From: Pseudonocardiales bacterium
Lineage (GTDB): Bacteria; Actinomycetota; Actinomycetes; Mycobacteriales; Pseudonocardiaceae
Assembly (NCBI GenBank): GCA_019243635.1
Contig: JAFAUB010000031.1
Coordinates: 1 to 64,000, forward strand
Direction: 5' to 3'
DNA: 64,000 nt
This document shows positions 9,157 to 18,301 of the stretch, in pieces. Position numbers and translations under genes: made by a program. Numbering within the stretch: position 1 is the first letter of the stretch; each line of letters begins with the position of its first letter. The notes under the pieces were generated by a model that was given only the letters and a program-made list of their open reading frames with translations, did no database searches and had not been told where the DNA came from.

Positions 9157-10992
9157 CTAGATCCCCTTGCCCTGCAGCCACATCTCCAGCAGGGCGACCT
9201 GCCACAGGGCGTTGGACCCCAGCGTGGTCCGTTCAGCGTTGGGGTCGGCGAGCATGCGCTCCAACCAGTGGGAGCGGAAGACACCGCGGTCCTTGGCTAC
9301 CGGATCGGTCACCGCGTCGCGCACCCGGTCGAGGAACGAGCCGGACAGGTACCGGATCGCCGGCACCGGGAAGTAACCCTTGGGCCGGTCGATGATCGTG
9401 TCCGGAACGACGCCGCGGCCGGCCGCCTTGAGCACACCCTTTCCACCCCCGGCGAGCTTCAGCTCGGGTGGGCAGGCGGCGGCGAGCTCGACCAGCTCGT
9501 GGTCCAGGAACGGCACCCGCGCCTCCAGTCCCCACGCCATCGTCATGTTGTCCACCCTCTTGACCGGGTCCTCGACCAGCATGACGGTGGTGTCCAGGCG
9601 CAACGCCGCATCGAGCGCGGTGTCGGCGCCGCGAGTGCCGAAATGCGCGTCGACGAACGCCCGGCTGTGGTCCCTGGTGAAGAAGTCACCGGCGACCAGC
9701 CACTCCGGCTCGAGCAGGTCGGCCAGCTCGGCGTGCGGGCGGTCGACGAACACCTCCGAGTACGCCGCCGCGGCCCGGTCCCGCGGCACGCCGGCAAGCG
9801 GAGGATACCAGTCGTAACCGGCGAACACCTCATCGGCGCCCTGCCCGGACTGCACCACGGTCACCGACCGGGAGACCTCCTCGGAGAGCAGGTAGAACGC
9901 GACACAGTCATGGCTGACCATCGGCTCGCTCATCGCGTCGATGGCCGCGTCCACCGCCGGGAGCAGCCGCTCCGACTGGACCATGATCTTCTGGTGGTCG
10001 GTGCCGAAATGGGCCGCGACCTGGTCGGAGTAGACGAACTCGTCCCCGGACTCGCCACCGGCGGCCTCGAACCCGACGCTGAACGTGCGCAGCCTCCGCT
10101 GACCGCCCTCGGCCAGCAGCGCCACCACCAGGCTGGAGTCGATGCCGCCGGAGAGCAGGACGCCCACCGGAACGTCGGCGACCATGCGCCGCTGGACAGC
10201 GAGCCGCAGCGCGTCCAGCACAGCGCCCGGCCAGTCGGTGATGTCCCTCGCATCGCTGTCCCTCGCATCGGTGTGCCCGGCATCGGGGCCCGGACCGGGA
10301 CCACGTCGCGAGAACACCGGCCGCCAGTACTCCCGGTCCTCGCGACGGCCATCCGAATGCACGGTGCGCACGGTGGCCGGTGGCAGCTTCTCCACCCCCA
10401 TGAGGATCGTGCGAGGAGCCGGCACGACGGAGTGGAAGCTCAGGTAGTGGTGCAGCGCCACCGGATCGATCGAGGTGTCCACCTCACCCGCGGCGAGCAG
10501 CGCCGGCAGCGTGGAGGCGAAGCGCAGCCGGCGAGGAGTCTGTGAGAGGTACAGCGGTTTGATCCCGAGTCGGTCCCGGCCGAGCACCAGGCGCCCGCTG
10601 TCGCGCTCGAGCACCGCGAAGGCGAACATGCCCAGGAAGTGGTCCACGCAGCTGGTGCCCCACCGATGGTAGGCCTTGAGCAGCACCTCGCTGTCGGAGT
10701 CGGAGAAGAACCGGTAGCCGAGGGCGCTCAGCTCCGAACGCAGCTCGCGGTAGTTGTAGATCAGGCCGTTGAACACGACGGTGAGCCCCAGCTCGGGGTC
10801 GACCATGGGTTGCGCGGCCCGGTCCGACAGGTCGATGATCTTCAACCGGCGGTGGCCGAGTGCGGTGCGGCCGCCGGCGTGGACCCCCCAGCCGTCGGGG
10901 CCGCGACGGTGCATCGCGGCGGTCATGGTGGTGACCGCCGCGATGCCGGCCGGTGTCTCGTCGAACCTGATCTCGCCCGCGATGCCGCACAT
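9157..10992 (-). CDS. AsnB/AsnO-type glutamine amidotransferase (NAGGN amidotransferase-like)
   Basis: This is a 611-residue class II glutamine amidotransferase. ATG 10992 gives the required N-terminal Cys2 (MCGIAGEIRFDE) and is preceded by AGAGGAG; further upstream codons are not used. The glutaminase domain covers ~2-215 and the ATP-pyrophosphatase domain ~255-600, with SGGIDSS at 281-287. The GEIRFDE start and the QPMVDPELGLTVVFNG and PVALHHYLSFHSVVPAPRTI segments fit N-acetylglutaminylglutamine amide (NAGGN) amidotransferases better than plain asparagine synthetase. A short Gly/Pro/Asp-rich insert at ~227-250 is encoded by near-repeats. It lies 13 bp after the double-ligase gene and would amidate that enzyme's product. 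Ordinary asparagine synthesis is the alternative. Confidence 0.85.
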   Translation of the reverse strand: MCGIAGEIRFDETPAGIAAVTTMTAAMHRRGPDGWGVHAGGRTALGHRRLKIIDLSDRAAQPMVDPELGLTVVFNGLIYNYRELRSELSALGYRFFSDSDSEVLLKAYHRWGTSCVDHFLGMFAFAVLERDSGRLVLGRDRLGIKPLYLSQTPRRLRFASTLPALLAAGEVDTSIDPVALHHYLSFHSVVPAPRTILMGVEKLPPATVRTVHSDGRREDREYWRPVFSRRGPGPGPDAGHTDARDSDARDITDWPGAVLDALRLAVQRRMVADVPVGVLLSGGIDSSLVVALLAEGGQRRLRTFSVGFEAAGGESGDEFVYSDQVAAHFGTDHQKIMVQSERLLPAVDAAIDAMSEPMVSHDCVAFYLLSEEVSRSVTVVQSGQGADEVFAGYDWYPPLAGVPRDRAAAAYSEVFVDRPHAELADLLEPEWLVAGDFFTRDHSRAFVDAHFGTRGADTALDAALRLDTTVMLVEDPVKRVDNMTMAWGLEARVPFLDHELVELAAACPPELKLAGGGKGVLKAAGRGVVPDTIIDRPKGYFPVPAIRYLSGSFLDRVRDAVTDPVAKDRGVFRSHWLERMLADPNAERTTLGSNALWQVALLEMWLQGKGI

Positions 10993-11005
10993 CGGCAAGC
11001 TCCTC

Positions 11006-13546
11006 TCAACGCAGGATCCAGGTGTCCTTCGCGCCACCGCCGCGTGAGGAGTTGACGATCATGCTGCTGGTGGCCGCGACCCGGGTCAGGGCGGCTGGTG
11101 GCACCTCGACCCGGTCACCGAGCAGGACGAACGCGCGCAGGTCGATCGCGCGGGGCTCCAGCCGGGTGCCGGTGAAGGTCGGGTGGGTGGACAGCGACAC
11201 CAGGTCCTGGGCCACCCAGTCCTCGGGGTGTTTCTGGACGGTGGCGGCGAGCTCGGCCAGCTCGGCGGAGTCGGCGTCCGGTCCGATCACGACGCCGTGA
11301 CCACCGTAGCCGTCCACCGGCTTGAGCACCAGCTCGTCGAGCCGGTCGAGCACCTCCGCGAGGTGGTGCGGGTCGGCGCACGGGTAGGTGGGCACCTGGG
11401 CGAGCCGCACCTGCTCGCCCAGGTAGTAGGTGATCATGTCTGGCACGTAGGCGTACACCCGCTTGTCGTCGCCCACCCCGTTGCCCAGCGCGTTGAGCAG
11501 GCTCACCCGGCCCTCGGCCACGGCCGCGCAGATCGCCGGCCCGACGGGCCGCCCGTCAGCCCCGATCGCGTCGAGCAGGGTCTGCTCGTCGAGCCGCCGG
11601 TAGAGCACACGGAGGTGCCGACCGTGCGCGTACACCCCGCGCTCGGTGACCGTGAGCTCCGCGGGAGTGACCAGTGGCAGACCCATCTGCTCCGCCAGCA
11701 GCCGATGCTCGTAGAACGCGGCGTCGAGGGGACCGGCGCTCAGCAGCGCGATCGTGTCGCCGCCGGCCCCGTCCGGAGCCGAAGCCAGCAGCGTCGTGCG
11801 CAGCAGCTCGGGTACGCCTTCCAGCGGCACCATGCCGGTGGGTGGCTCCAGGTCGGGCAACACGCTGCGCACCAGCCGCCGGCTGGTCATCGCGTACCCG
11901 ATGCCCGAGGGCACCCGCAGGTTGTCCTCGAGCACGAGCCAGCCCTCGGCGCTGTCCCGCACCAGGTCGATCCCGCTGATGGCGGCTCGCGCCGCGCGCC
12001 GGCTCGACAGCCTCCCGAGACCGCTCCAGCCGGGCGAGCCGGTGACCACCGACGCCGGCAGCACACCGTCCCGGATGACCTCCTGGCGGCCGTAGACGTC
12101 GTGCAGGAACGCATCCAGCGCGCGCACCCGCTGGGTCAGCCCCGGCGTCAGCGTCGCCCACTCCTGGGCTGTGACGATGCGCGGTACCAGGTCCAGCGGG
12201 AACAGCCGGTCCGGCTCGTCGTCAGCCACCCGGAACGTCACGCCCCGCGCCCGCTGCTCGGTGTGCAACGCGTTCACCGCGGCCCTCATGCCGCGGGCTC
12301 CCAGCCGGTCGAGCACCCGGAACATCCAGCCGTACTGCGGCAGAACCCGGCCGGTGGCCCCCACCGCCTCGTCGTAGCCGGCGCGGCGGTAGCCATCGAT
12401 CAGGGCCGACGTCCTCGGCACCGTGGTCGGCGGGTCGCGGTGCAGCGACTCGCCGCGGGTCTGCGCGAGCAGGTCGTCCACCACGTCGGTGAGTTCGCCG
12501 CGCCGGCCGAACATCCGGCGCTGGCCGGCTGCGGAGCTGCCCGCGGCCAGTGCCCGCTGGGACAGTTCCCACACCTGCTCCCAGTCACCGGATGCCTCCA
12601 GCTCCGGCCGCAACCGGATGACCAGCTGTTCGACGAGCAGCGACGGCGGCACCAGGGTCGGCCCGTCGAGGAGCTCGACGAGGTCTCCCTCCAGTCCGGA
12701 CCGGGCCGCCCGCCAGGTCGCTGCCCGCAGCAGCTCGTGGCGGGTCTGGGGGAACGGCCTGCCGTCGGCGACCCACCCGCGGGCCCGCTGCACCAGCGCC
12801 CGGAACAGGCCGGCGATGAGCACGACGGCGTCCACCGCGGGGCAGGCATCGCAGATCCGCAGCTCGACGGTGGGCAGGTGCGCTGACGGGCGGATGTCGA
12901 AATAGACCATGCCGGGGTCGCTGATCGTGCCGGAGGCGACCAGGTCGGCCACCATGGCGTCGTAGTCGGCGGCGTTACGCATCGGCCCCGGCGGGCCGGC
13001 GGTCGGCCAGCGCTGCCAGACCATGCAGCGGTAGCTGGCGTAGCCGCTGTCGGCTCCCCGCCAGTACGGCGAGCTGGCCGACAGCGCGAGGAAGGTCGGT
13101 AGGTGCAGCGCCACGTGCTGCACGACGGCGACCGCGACGTCCCGATCGGGCATGTCGACGTGCACCTGGGCCCCGCAGATGTGCTGCTCGCGGACCAGCA
13201 GCTGGTACTCGTGCTGCATCCGCTCGTAGCGAGCACCGGCCGAGATGTCGGTGCCGAGCAGGTCGACCAGGGGCACCGTGCCGGCGGCTACCACGCCGAG
13301 CCCGAGTGGGTCGGCGACCTCGTTCAACCGGCGGCGCAGCCGACAGAGCTCGGTGCGCAGCTCGTCGAGGCTCTCGCAGGGCAGCGTGTTGGCCTCGATC
13401 AAGGAGCGCTGCAGCTCCGGCGCGAACGAGTCGCTGTCCAACTGGCCGAGCATGGCCTCGACCGCCGGCACCGCTCTTCGGGTCTGCAGGTCGACGAGAT
13501 GGAACTCTTCCTCGACACCGATCCGTGAGGTCAAGAAGTCGCCCAT
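11006..13546 (-). CDS. Fusion ligase: GCS2-type carboxylate-amine ligase plus circularly permuted ATP-grasp
   Basis: The 846-residue protein joins two unrelated ATP-dependent ligases. Residues ~1-365 are a GCS2/YbdK-type glutamate-amine ligase (RIGVEEEFHLVD near the start, ICGAQVHVDMPD, PTVELRICDACPAVDAVV). Residues ~375-846 are a circularly permuted type-2 ATP-grasp domain (LPQYGWMFRVLDRLG, LNALGNGVGDDKRVYAYVP, LVLKPVDGYGGHGVVIGP). Both active regions look intact. Each would activate a carboxylate and couple it to an amine, so the fusion could make a di- or tripeptide-like compound. ATG 13546 is first in an operon with the amidotransferase and peptidase genes. GCS2 domains also occur in EgtA and gamma-glutamylcysteine ligases, but no other ergothioneine genes are nearby. 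Confidence 0.9.
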   Translation of the reverse strand: MGDFLTSRIGVEEEFHLVDLQTRRAVPAVEAMLGQLDSDSFAPELQRSLIEANTLPCESLDELRTELCRLRRRLNEVADPLGLGVVAAGTVPLVDLLGTDISAGARYERMQHEYQLLVREQHICGAQVHVDMPDRDVAVAVVQHVALHLPTFLALSASSPYWRGADSGYASYRCMVWQRWPTAGPPGPMRNAADYDAMVADLVASGTISDPGMVYFDIRPSAHLPTVELRICDACPAVDAVVLIAGLFRALVQRARGWVADGRPFPQTRHELLRAATWRAARSGLEGDLVELLDGPTLVPPSLLVEQLVIRLRPELEASGDWEQVWELSQRALAAGSSAAGQRRMFGRRGELTDVVDDLLAQTRGESLHRDPPTTVPRTSALIDGYRRAGYDEAVGATGRVLPQYGWMFRVLDRLGARGMRAAVNALHTEQRARGVTFRVADDEPDRLFPLDLVPRIVTAQEWATLTPGLTQRVRALDAFLHDVYGRQEVIRDGVLPASVVTGSPGWSGLGRLSSRRAARAAISGIDLVRDSAEGWLVLEDNLRVPSGIGYAMTSRRLVRSVLPDLEPPTGMVPLEGVPELLRTTLLASAPDGAGGDTIALLSAGPLDAAFYEHRLLAEQMGLPLVTPAELTVTERGVYAHGRHLRVLYRRLDEQTLLDAIGADGRPVGPAICAAVAEGRVSLLNALGNGVGDDKRVYAYVPDMITYYLGEQVRLAQVPTYPCADPHHLAEVLDRLDELVLKPVDGYGGHGVVIGPDADSAELAELAATVQKHPEDWVAQDLVSLSTHPTFTGTRLEPRAIDLRAFVLLGDRVEVPPAALTRVAATSSMIVNSSRGGGAKDTWILR

Positions 13547-13702
13547 GGTAGTGACGTTAGGCGATTGTTGTTACCGCAACTTTGCCGAGCAGCGGCCGGT
13601 GGTGCTGCGTCATGGGCGAGTCGAGTGGTTCCCGCTGGTGCCCGTCCGGCGACGTAATGGGGCCTCAACCGGGTAGCAACAGCCGTCGCCGATGCTGACT
13701 GG

Positions 13703-14614
13703 GTGACCGCAGCTTCGGCCGCGACGGCCACGCACTGCCCGTACTGCTCGCTGCAGTGCGGCATCACGCTCACGCCACGCGGCGCCATGGTCGAGCCGGC
13801 AGCTCGCGAGGACTTCCCGGTGAACCGGGGCGGACTGTGCATCAAGGGCGCGACAGCCGCCGAGCTGCTGGACCAATCCCGAGCGGGTTCACCAGCCGCT
13901 GATGCGAGACGGTCGCGGCACGCCGCTGCGGTCGGGGAGCTGGGAGGAGGCACTGGACCGGGTCACCGCCGCGATCCGGCGCGCCCAGCGGGCGCACGGG
14001 CCCGCGGCCGTGGGTTGCTTCGGAGGCGGCGGTCTGACCAACGAGAAGGCCCACCAGCTGGGCAAGTTCGCCCGGGTCGCGTTGCGCACCTCGGCCATCG
14101 ACTACAACGGCCGGTTCTGCATGTCCTCGGCGGCGACGGCCTGCCAACGAGCCTTCGGCATCGACCGCGGGCTGCGCGCGGACCGCGCATCTGCACCTGC
14201 AGGCCGCCCCGGGCACCGACCTCACCCTGGCCAACGGTCCGGCCAGGGCAACGGGCAGGGCGGCAGGGAGCACGGGCAGAAGGCCGACCAGCTGCCCGGC
14301 TACCGCAAGCTCACCGACCCGGCGGCGCGGGCGCACGTCGCGACCGTCTGGCGCGTCGACCCCGACGAGCTGCCCGAGCCGGGACCGTCCCCGGCACCCC
14401 GCGGCTGTTCACCGAGTCTTTCCCGACCCCGGATGGTCGCGCCCGGTTCCACGTGGTGCGCTCCGGTGGCCCTGAGGAGCTGACCGACCAGCGGTTCCCG
14501 TTCGTGCTCACCACCGGCCGGACCCGCACCCACTACCAGTCCGTGCGCTGTGTCCTCCAGGCGCGCCAGGCGCGGCTGCCCACTGCCTTCGTGACCTCAT
14601 TCACGGGCGGATGA
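13703..14614 (+). pseudogene. Decayed assimilatory nitrate reductase / molybdopterin oxidoreductase
   Basis: Pieces of one ~700-residue enzyme survive in three frames. Frame A starts at 13703 with the 4Fe-4S motif (CPYCSLQCGITLTP ... GGLCIKG, ending AAELLD). After an indel near 13880 the next frame gives PLMRDGRGTPLR, SWEEALDRV and GLTNEKAHQLGKFAR up to ~14176. Another shift yields PGTDLTLANG, then a large internal deletion, then QKADQLPGYRKL, and finally GTPRLFTESFPTPDGRARFH and FVLTTGRTRTHYQS in the first frame. The active-site core is missing, so no enzyme can be made. It lies upstream of nitrogen-control genes, suggesting a lost nitrate-assimilation ability. Confidence 0.9.
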
Positions 14615-14729
14615 TGCCGGACCCCGCGCGGATGGCGAAAGATCCTCATGAGTGCCCGCTGGTCGGTTTGCGCCTAGCGTGCGCTGACCAGCGCTGCTCA
14701 CCTGAAGGACTGGGTGCCAGGATGGTCTG

Positions 14730-16364
14730 GTGTCGAGCGTGATCTGGATCGCTGTCGCCATCGCGGTGGTGCTGTTGGTCGCGCTGGCGGTGGGCCTGTT
14801 ACTGGCTCGCCGCCGGCGGATCAGCATCGCCGAGAAGCCTGACCAGCAGGTGGAAGCCCCCCCGACGCCTCGCCGTTATCAGGCTGGCGGCTCCATCAGC
14901 TTCTCCGCCGGCGGAGGCGGCCCACCGGCCCCGCCACAGACCCCGGCCCCGCCACAGACTTCCGCTCCGGCGCCGCCGAAACCGCCTGCGCAGGCACCCC
15001 CGAAACCGCCTGCGCAGGCACCCCCGAAACCGCCTGCGCAGGCACCCCCGAAACCGCCCGCGCAGGCACCCCCGAAACCGCCCGCGCAGGCACCCCCGAA
15101 ACCGCCCGCGCAGGCACCACCCGCACCCGCCGCGCCACGGGCTTCCGCCTCGGCGCCGCCGAAACCCCCTGCGCAGGCACCCCCGAAACCGCCTGCCCAG
15201 GCACCCCCGAAACCCCCTGCCCCGGCGTCGCCTGCGCCGGCCGTGCCGAAGCCCACATCGCCCGAGCCTGCGCCGACGGCAGATCTGGCCCCGCCGGCGA
15301 ATGTCGCGCCGGCTGCTCCAGCCACACCACGACCCGTTGCACCGGCTCCGCCCATGCCGGCTCCCCCCACGCCGGCAGCCGAGCAACCGATTCTCGCTGA
15401 GCCAGCGCCCACGCTGGTGGAACCGATCGACGCCCCGGCCGGTCGGCTGGTGCGGCTGCGCAGCCGGCTGTCCCGGTCCCGTTCGGCGTTCGGGCAGAGC
15501 CTGCTGGGCCTACTCGGCGCGGGTGACCTCGACGAGGACTCCTGGACCGACGTGGAGGACACCCTCCTGCTCGCCGATCTCGGCGCGGCCACCACCGCCG
15601 AGATCGTGGAGCGGCTGCGCGCCGAGCTCGCTGCGCGCGGCGTGCGAACCGCCGAGCAGGCCCGTGCGGCGCTTCGCGACGTGCTGATCGAGGCGCTGCG
15701 TCCGGAGCTGGACCGTGCCGTGCGGGCGTTGCCGCACGATGGCGCCGACGGCGCGAGCGTCCCCGGCGTGGTGCTGATCGCCGGGGTGAACGGCACGGGT
15801 AAGACGACCACCACCGGCAAGCTAGCCCGGGTGCTGGTTGCCGACGGCCGGCGGGTACTGCTCGGTGCGGCCGACACCTTCCGGGCCGCCGCCGTCGACC
15901 AGCTGGTCACCTGGGGTGAGCGCGCCGGCGCCGAGGTCGTGCGAGGTGCCGAGGGCGCCGACCCCGCCAGCGTGGCGTTCGACGCGGTCAAGCGGGGTAG
16001 CGCTGACGGGGTGGACACGGTGTTGATCGACACCGCCGGCCGGCTGCACACCAAGACCGGCCTGATGGACGAGCTGGGCAAGGTTAAACGGGTGGTCTCC
16101 AAGCAGACCGAGGTGGATGAGGTGCTGCTGGTGCTGGACGCCACCACAGGTCAGAACGGGATGACCCAGGCCAAGGTGTTCCGCGAGGTCATCGATGTCA
16201 CCGGCATCGTGCTGACCAAGCTGGACGGGACCGCCAAGGGCGGCATCGTCTTCCACGTGCAGCGTGAGCTGGGGGTGCCGGTCAAGCTGGTGGGCCTCGG
16301 CGAGGGAGTCGACGATCTTGCGCCGTTCGAGCCCGCTGCCTTCGTGGACGCGTTGTTGGACTGA
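14730..16364 (+). CDS. ftsY: Signal recognition particle receptor FtsY
   Basis: FtsY docks SRP-bound ribosomes at the membrane. The protein has 544 residues: an N-terminal membrane helix (~4-26, followed by RRRR), a long Pro/Ala/Lys linker (~45-230), and the NG GTPase domain. GTPase motifs are GVNGTGKTTTTGK (G1), DTFRAAAVDQL, DTAGRLHTKTGLMDEL, and TKLDGTAKGG, with the closing GEGVDDLAPFEP. The linker contains nine copies of APPKPPAQ-like octapeptides from a 24-bp tandem repeat. GTG 14730 is chosen because it places the membrane helix at the extreme N-terminus. No other gene shares its immediate leader; the degraded nitrate reductase lies upstream. Confidence 0.97.
   Translation: MSSVIWIAVAIAVVLLVALAVGLLLARRRRISIAEKPDQQVEAPPTPRRYQAGGSISFSAGGGGPPAPPQTPAPPQTSAPAPPKPPAQAPPKPPAQAPPKPPAQAPPKPPAQAPPKPPAQAPPKPPAQAPPAPAAPRASASAPPKPPAQAPPKPPAQAPPKPPAPASPAPAVPKPTSPEPAPTADLAPPANVAPAAPATPRPVAPAPPMPAPPTPAAEQPILAEPAPTLVEPIDAPAGRLVRLRSRLSRSRSAFGQSLLGLLGAGDLDEDSWTDVEDTLLLADLGAATTAEIVERLRAELAARGVRTAEQARAALRDVLIEALRPELDRAVRALPHDGADGASVPGVVLIAGVNGTGKTTTTGKLARVLVADGRRVLLGAADTFRAAAVDQLVTWGERAGAEVVRGAEGADPASVAFDAVKRGSADGVDTVLIDTAGRLHTKTGLMDELGKVKRVVSKQTEVDEVLLVLDATTGQNGMTQAKVFREVIDVTGIVLTKLDGTAKGGIVFHVQRELGVPVKLVGLGEGVDDLAPFEPAAFVDALLD
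14970..15224 (+). repeat. 24-bp tandem repeats in the ftsY linker
   Basis: Six in-frame copies of a 24-bp unit encoding APPKPPAQ run from 14970 to 15113, and three more (the last ending PAP) from 15153 to 15224, separated by a 39-bp spacer encoding APPAPAAPRASAS. Copies differ mainly by silent changes (CCT/CCC at the third proline codon), pointing to recent expansion by slippage or unequal recombination. Copy number is likely to vary between strains. Confidence 0.95.
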
Positions 16365-16441
16365 CTTTCGTGACGCGCGGGCGGCGGTACGAGGAGCCCC
16401 GCCACGTCCGCAACCCGGATGTCATAGTAAGACCTCGACAG

Positions 16442-16479
16442 TTAACGTGGTCGAAACATACCGTGCCTCTGGCGGAAAC
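16442..16479 (+). promoter_or_regulatory. GlnR-type operator upstream of amtB-glnK-glnD
   Basis: TTAAC (16442-16446), six bases, GAAAC (16453-16457), six bases, a weak third element TGCCT (16464-16468), six bases, GAAAC (16475-16479). The two GAAAC boxes are 22 bp apart, matching the a-n6-b-n6-a-n6-b arrangement bound by the actinobacterial OmpR-type nitrogen regulator GlnR. It lies 71 bp before the amtB start, where GlnR activates amtB-glnK-glnD in Streptomyces. Three of four boxes are good. The call rests on pattern matching. Confidence 0.75.
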
Positions 16480-16549
16480 ACTTTCTGCTCACTCTTTTCA
16501 CACGCGCCACCCGATCGTGGTTGTGAGGCCGCCACAGAGGAGTGAACCC

Positions 16550-17917
16550 GTGCCAGACACTGGTGACACCGCCTGGATGCTCGCCAGCTCCGCCCTGGTG
16601 CTGCTCATGACTCCGGGCCTGGCGTTCTTCTACGGCGGCATGGTCCGCTCGAAGAGCGTCCTGAACATGATGATGATGAGCATGTCCGCGATGGGGGTCG
16701 TGGGCGTGCTCTGGGTGCTCTACGGCTACTCGGAGGCGTTCGGCAACGATGTCGGCTCCGGCCTGATCGGCAACCCGGCGGAGCACGCCGGGCTCCGGGG
16801 CCTGTACGGCACCAAGCTTGCCGCCAATGGAGCGCACGTCCCTCTCGCGCTGGTGGGAACCATCCCGGCGACGGTGTTCGTCGCGTTCCAGGCGATGTTC
16901 GCGATCATCACCGTCGCCCTGGTGTCGGGTGCTGTGGCCGACCGGCTGCGGTTCGGGCCATGGCTGATGTTCTCCGCGCTGTGGGCGACGGTGGTGTACT
17001 TCCCGGTCGCGCACTGGGTGTTCTCCGCTGACGGGGGCAGCGCTCCGGTCGGTGGCTGGATCGCCAACCGGCTCAAAGCGATCGACTTCGCCGGTGGAAC
17101 GGCGGTGCACATCAACGCGGGTGCCGCCGGCCTGGCGCTGTGCCTGGTGCTCGGCAGGCGTCGTGGCTGGCCTCGGGAGGCGATGCGTCCGCACAACCTG
17201 CCCTTCGTGATGCTCGGGGCGGGCCTGCTGTGGTTCGGGTGGTTCGGCTTCAACGCCGGGTCGGCCCTGCGCGCGGACGGCGCCGCCGGCATCACCTTCA
17301 TCAACACCGCGGTGGCCACCTGCGCGGCGATGCTGGCCTGGCTGCTGGTGGAGCGCATCCGGGACGGCCGGCCCACCAGCCTCGGTGCCGCCTCTGGCGT
17401 CGTGGCGGGTCTGGTCGCCATCACACCGTCCTGCTCCTCGGTCTCCCCCCTCGGCGCGATCGCGGTGGGAGCGATCGCCGGTGTGGTGTGCGCGCTCGCG
17501 GTCAGCATCAAGTTCCGGTTCGGCTTCGACGACTCGCTCGACGTGGTCGGCGTGCACCTCATCGGCGGCCTTGCGGGCACGCTGTCGGTCGGCTTCCTCG
17601 CCACCGCTGCGGCGCCCGCTGGGGTCAACGGCCTGTTCTACGGCGGAGGCACCGATCAGTTGTGGCGCCAGGCGGTGGCCGCATTCACAGTGATGATCTT
17701 CTCGTTCGTCGGAGCGTTGATCATCGCTCTGGTGCTGAAGCACACCATCGGTCTGCGGGTGGACGGCGAGGCCGAGCGGACCGGTATCGACGAGACGGAG
17801 CACGCCGAGGCCGGTTACGAGCTCAGCGCGATCTTCACCGGGAGCGGGCCGTCCAACAGTCGGGTCGCTGCGCTCCCCACGAGCAAGGTGCCGGCGTCGG
17901 CCGGCCAGGAAGGGTGA
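16550..17917 (+). CDS. amtB: Ammonium transporter AmtB
   Basis: A polytopic membrane channel for ammonium uptake, 455 residues from GTG 16550, which follows an AGAGGAG ribosome site. The open frame extends upstream to 16370 but that part lacks membrane character and overlaps the GlnR operator. Family features include LMTPGLAFFYGGMVR, NRLKAIDFAGGTAVHINAGAAGL, GLLWFGWFGFNAGSA, and GVHLIGGLAGTLSVG with the pore histidines in DFAGGTAVH and GVHLIGG. The ~60-residue C-terminal tail is cytoplasmic and should meet GlnK. The gene begins the amtB-glnK-glnD operon, with 6 bp to glnK. Confidence 0.97.
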   Translation: MPDTGDTAWMLASSALVLLMTPGLAFFYGGMVRSKSVLNMMMMSMSAMGVVGVLWVLYGYSEAFGNDVGSGLIGNPAEHAGLRGLYGTKLAANGAHVPLALVGTIPATVFVAFQAMFAIITVALVSGAVADRLRFGPWLMFSALWATVVYFPVAHWVFSADGGSAPVGGWIANRLKAIDFAGGTAVHINAGAAGLALCLVLGRRRGWPREAMRPHNLPFVMLGAGLLWFGWFGFNAGSALRADGAAGITFINTAVATCAAMLAWLLVERIRDGRPTSLGAASGVVAGLVAITPSCSSVSPLGAIAVGAIAGVVCALAVSIKFRFGFDDSLDVVGVHLIGGLAGTLSVGFLATAAAPAGVNGLFYGGGTDQLWRQAVAAFTVMIFSFVGALIIALVLKHTIGLRVDGEAERTGIDETEHAEAGYELSAIFTGSGPSNSRVAALPTSKVPASAGQEG

Positions 17918-18262
<345 letters not shown>

Positions 18263-18296
18263 CGGCGAGACGGAAGGGACGGCGAGACGGAAGGGA
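18263..18296 (+). repeat. Perfect 17-bp tandem duplication in the glnK-glnD gap
   Basis: CGGCGAGACGGAAGGGA occurs twice back to back (18263-18279 and 18280-18296). Each copy contains a GGAAGGG ribosome-binding-like sequence; only the second is correctly spaced for the glnD ATG at 18302. The duplication fills almost the entire gap and looks recent. Confidence 0.9.
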
Positions 18297-18301
18297 CGGC
18301 G

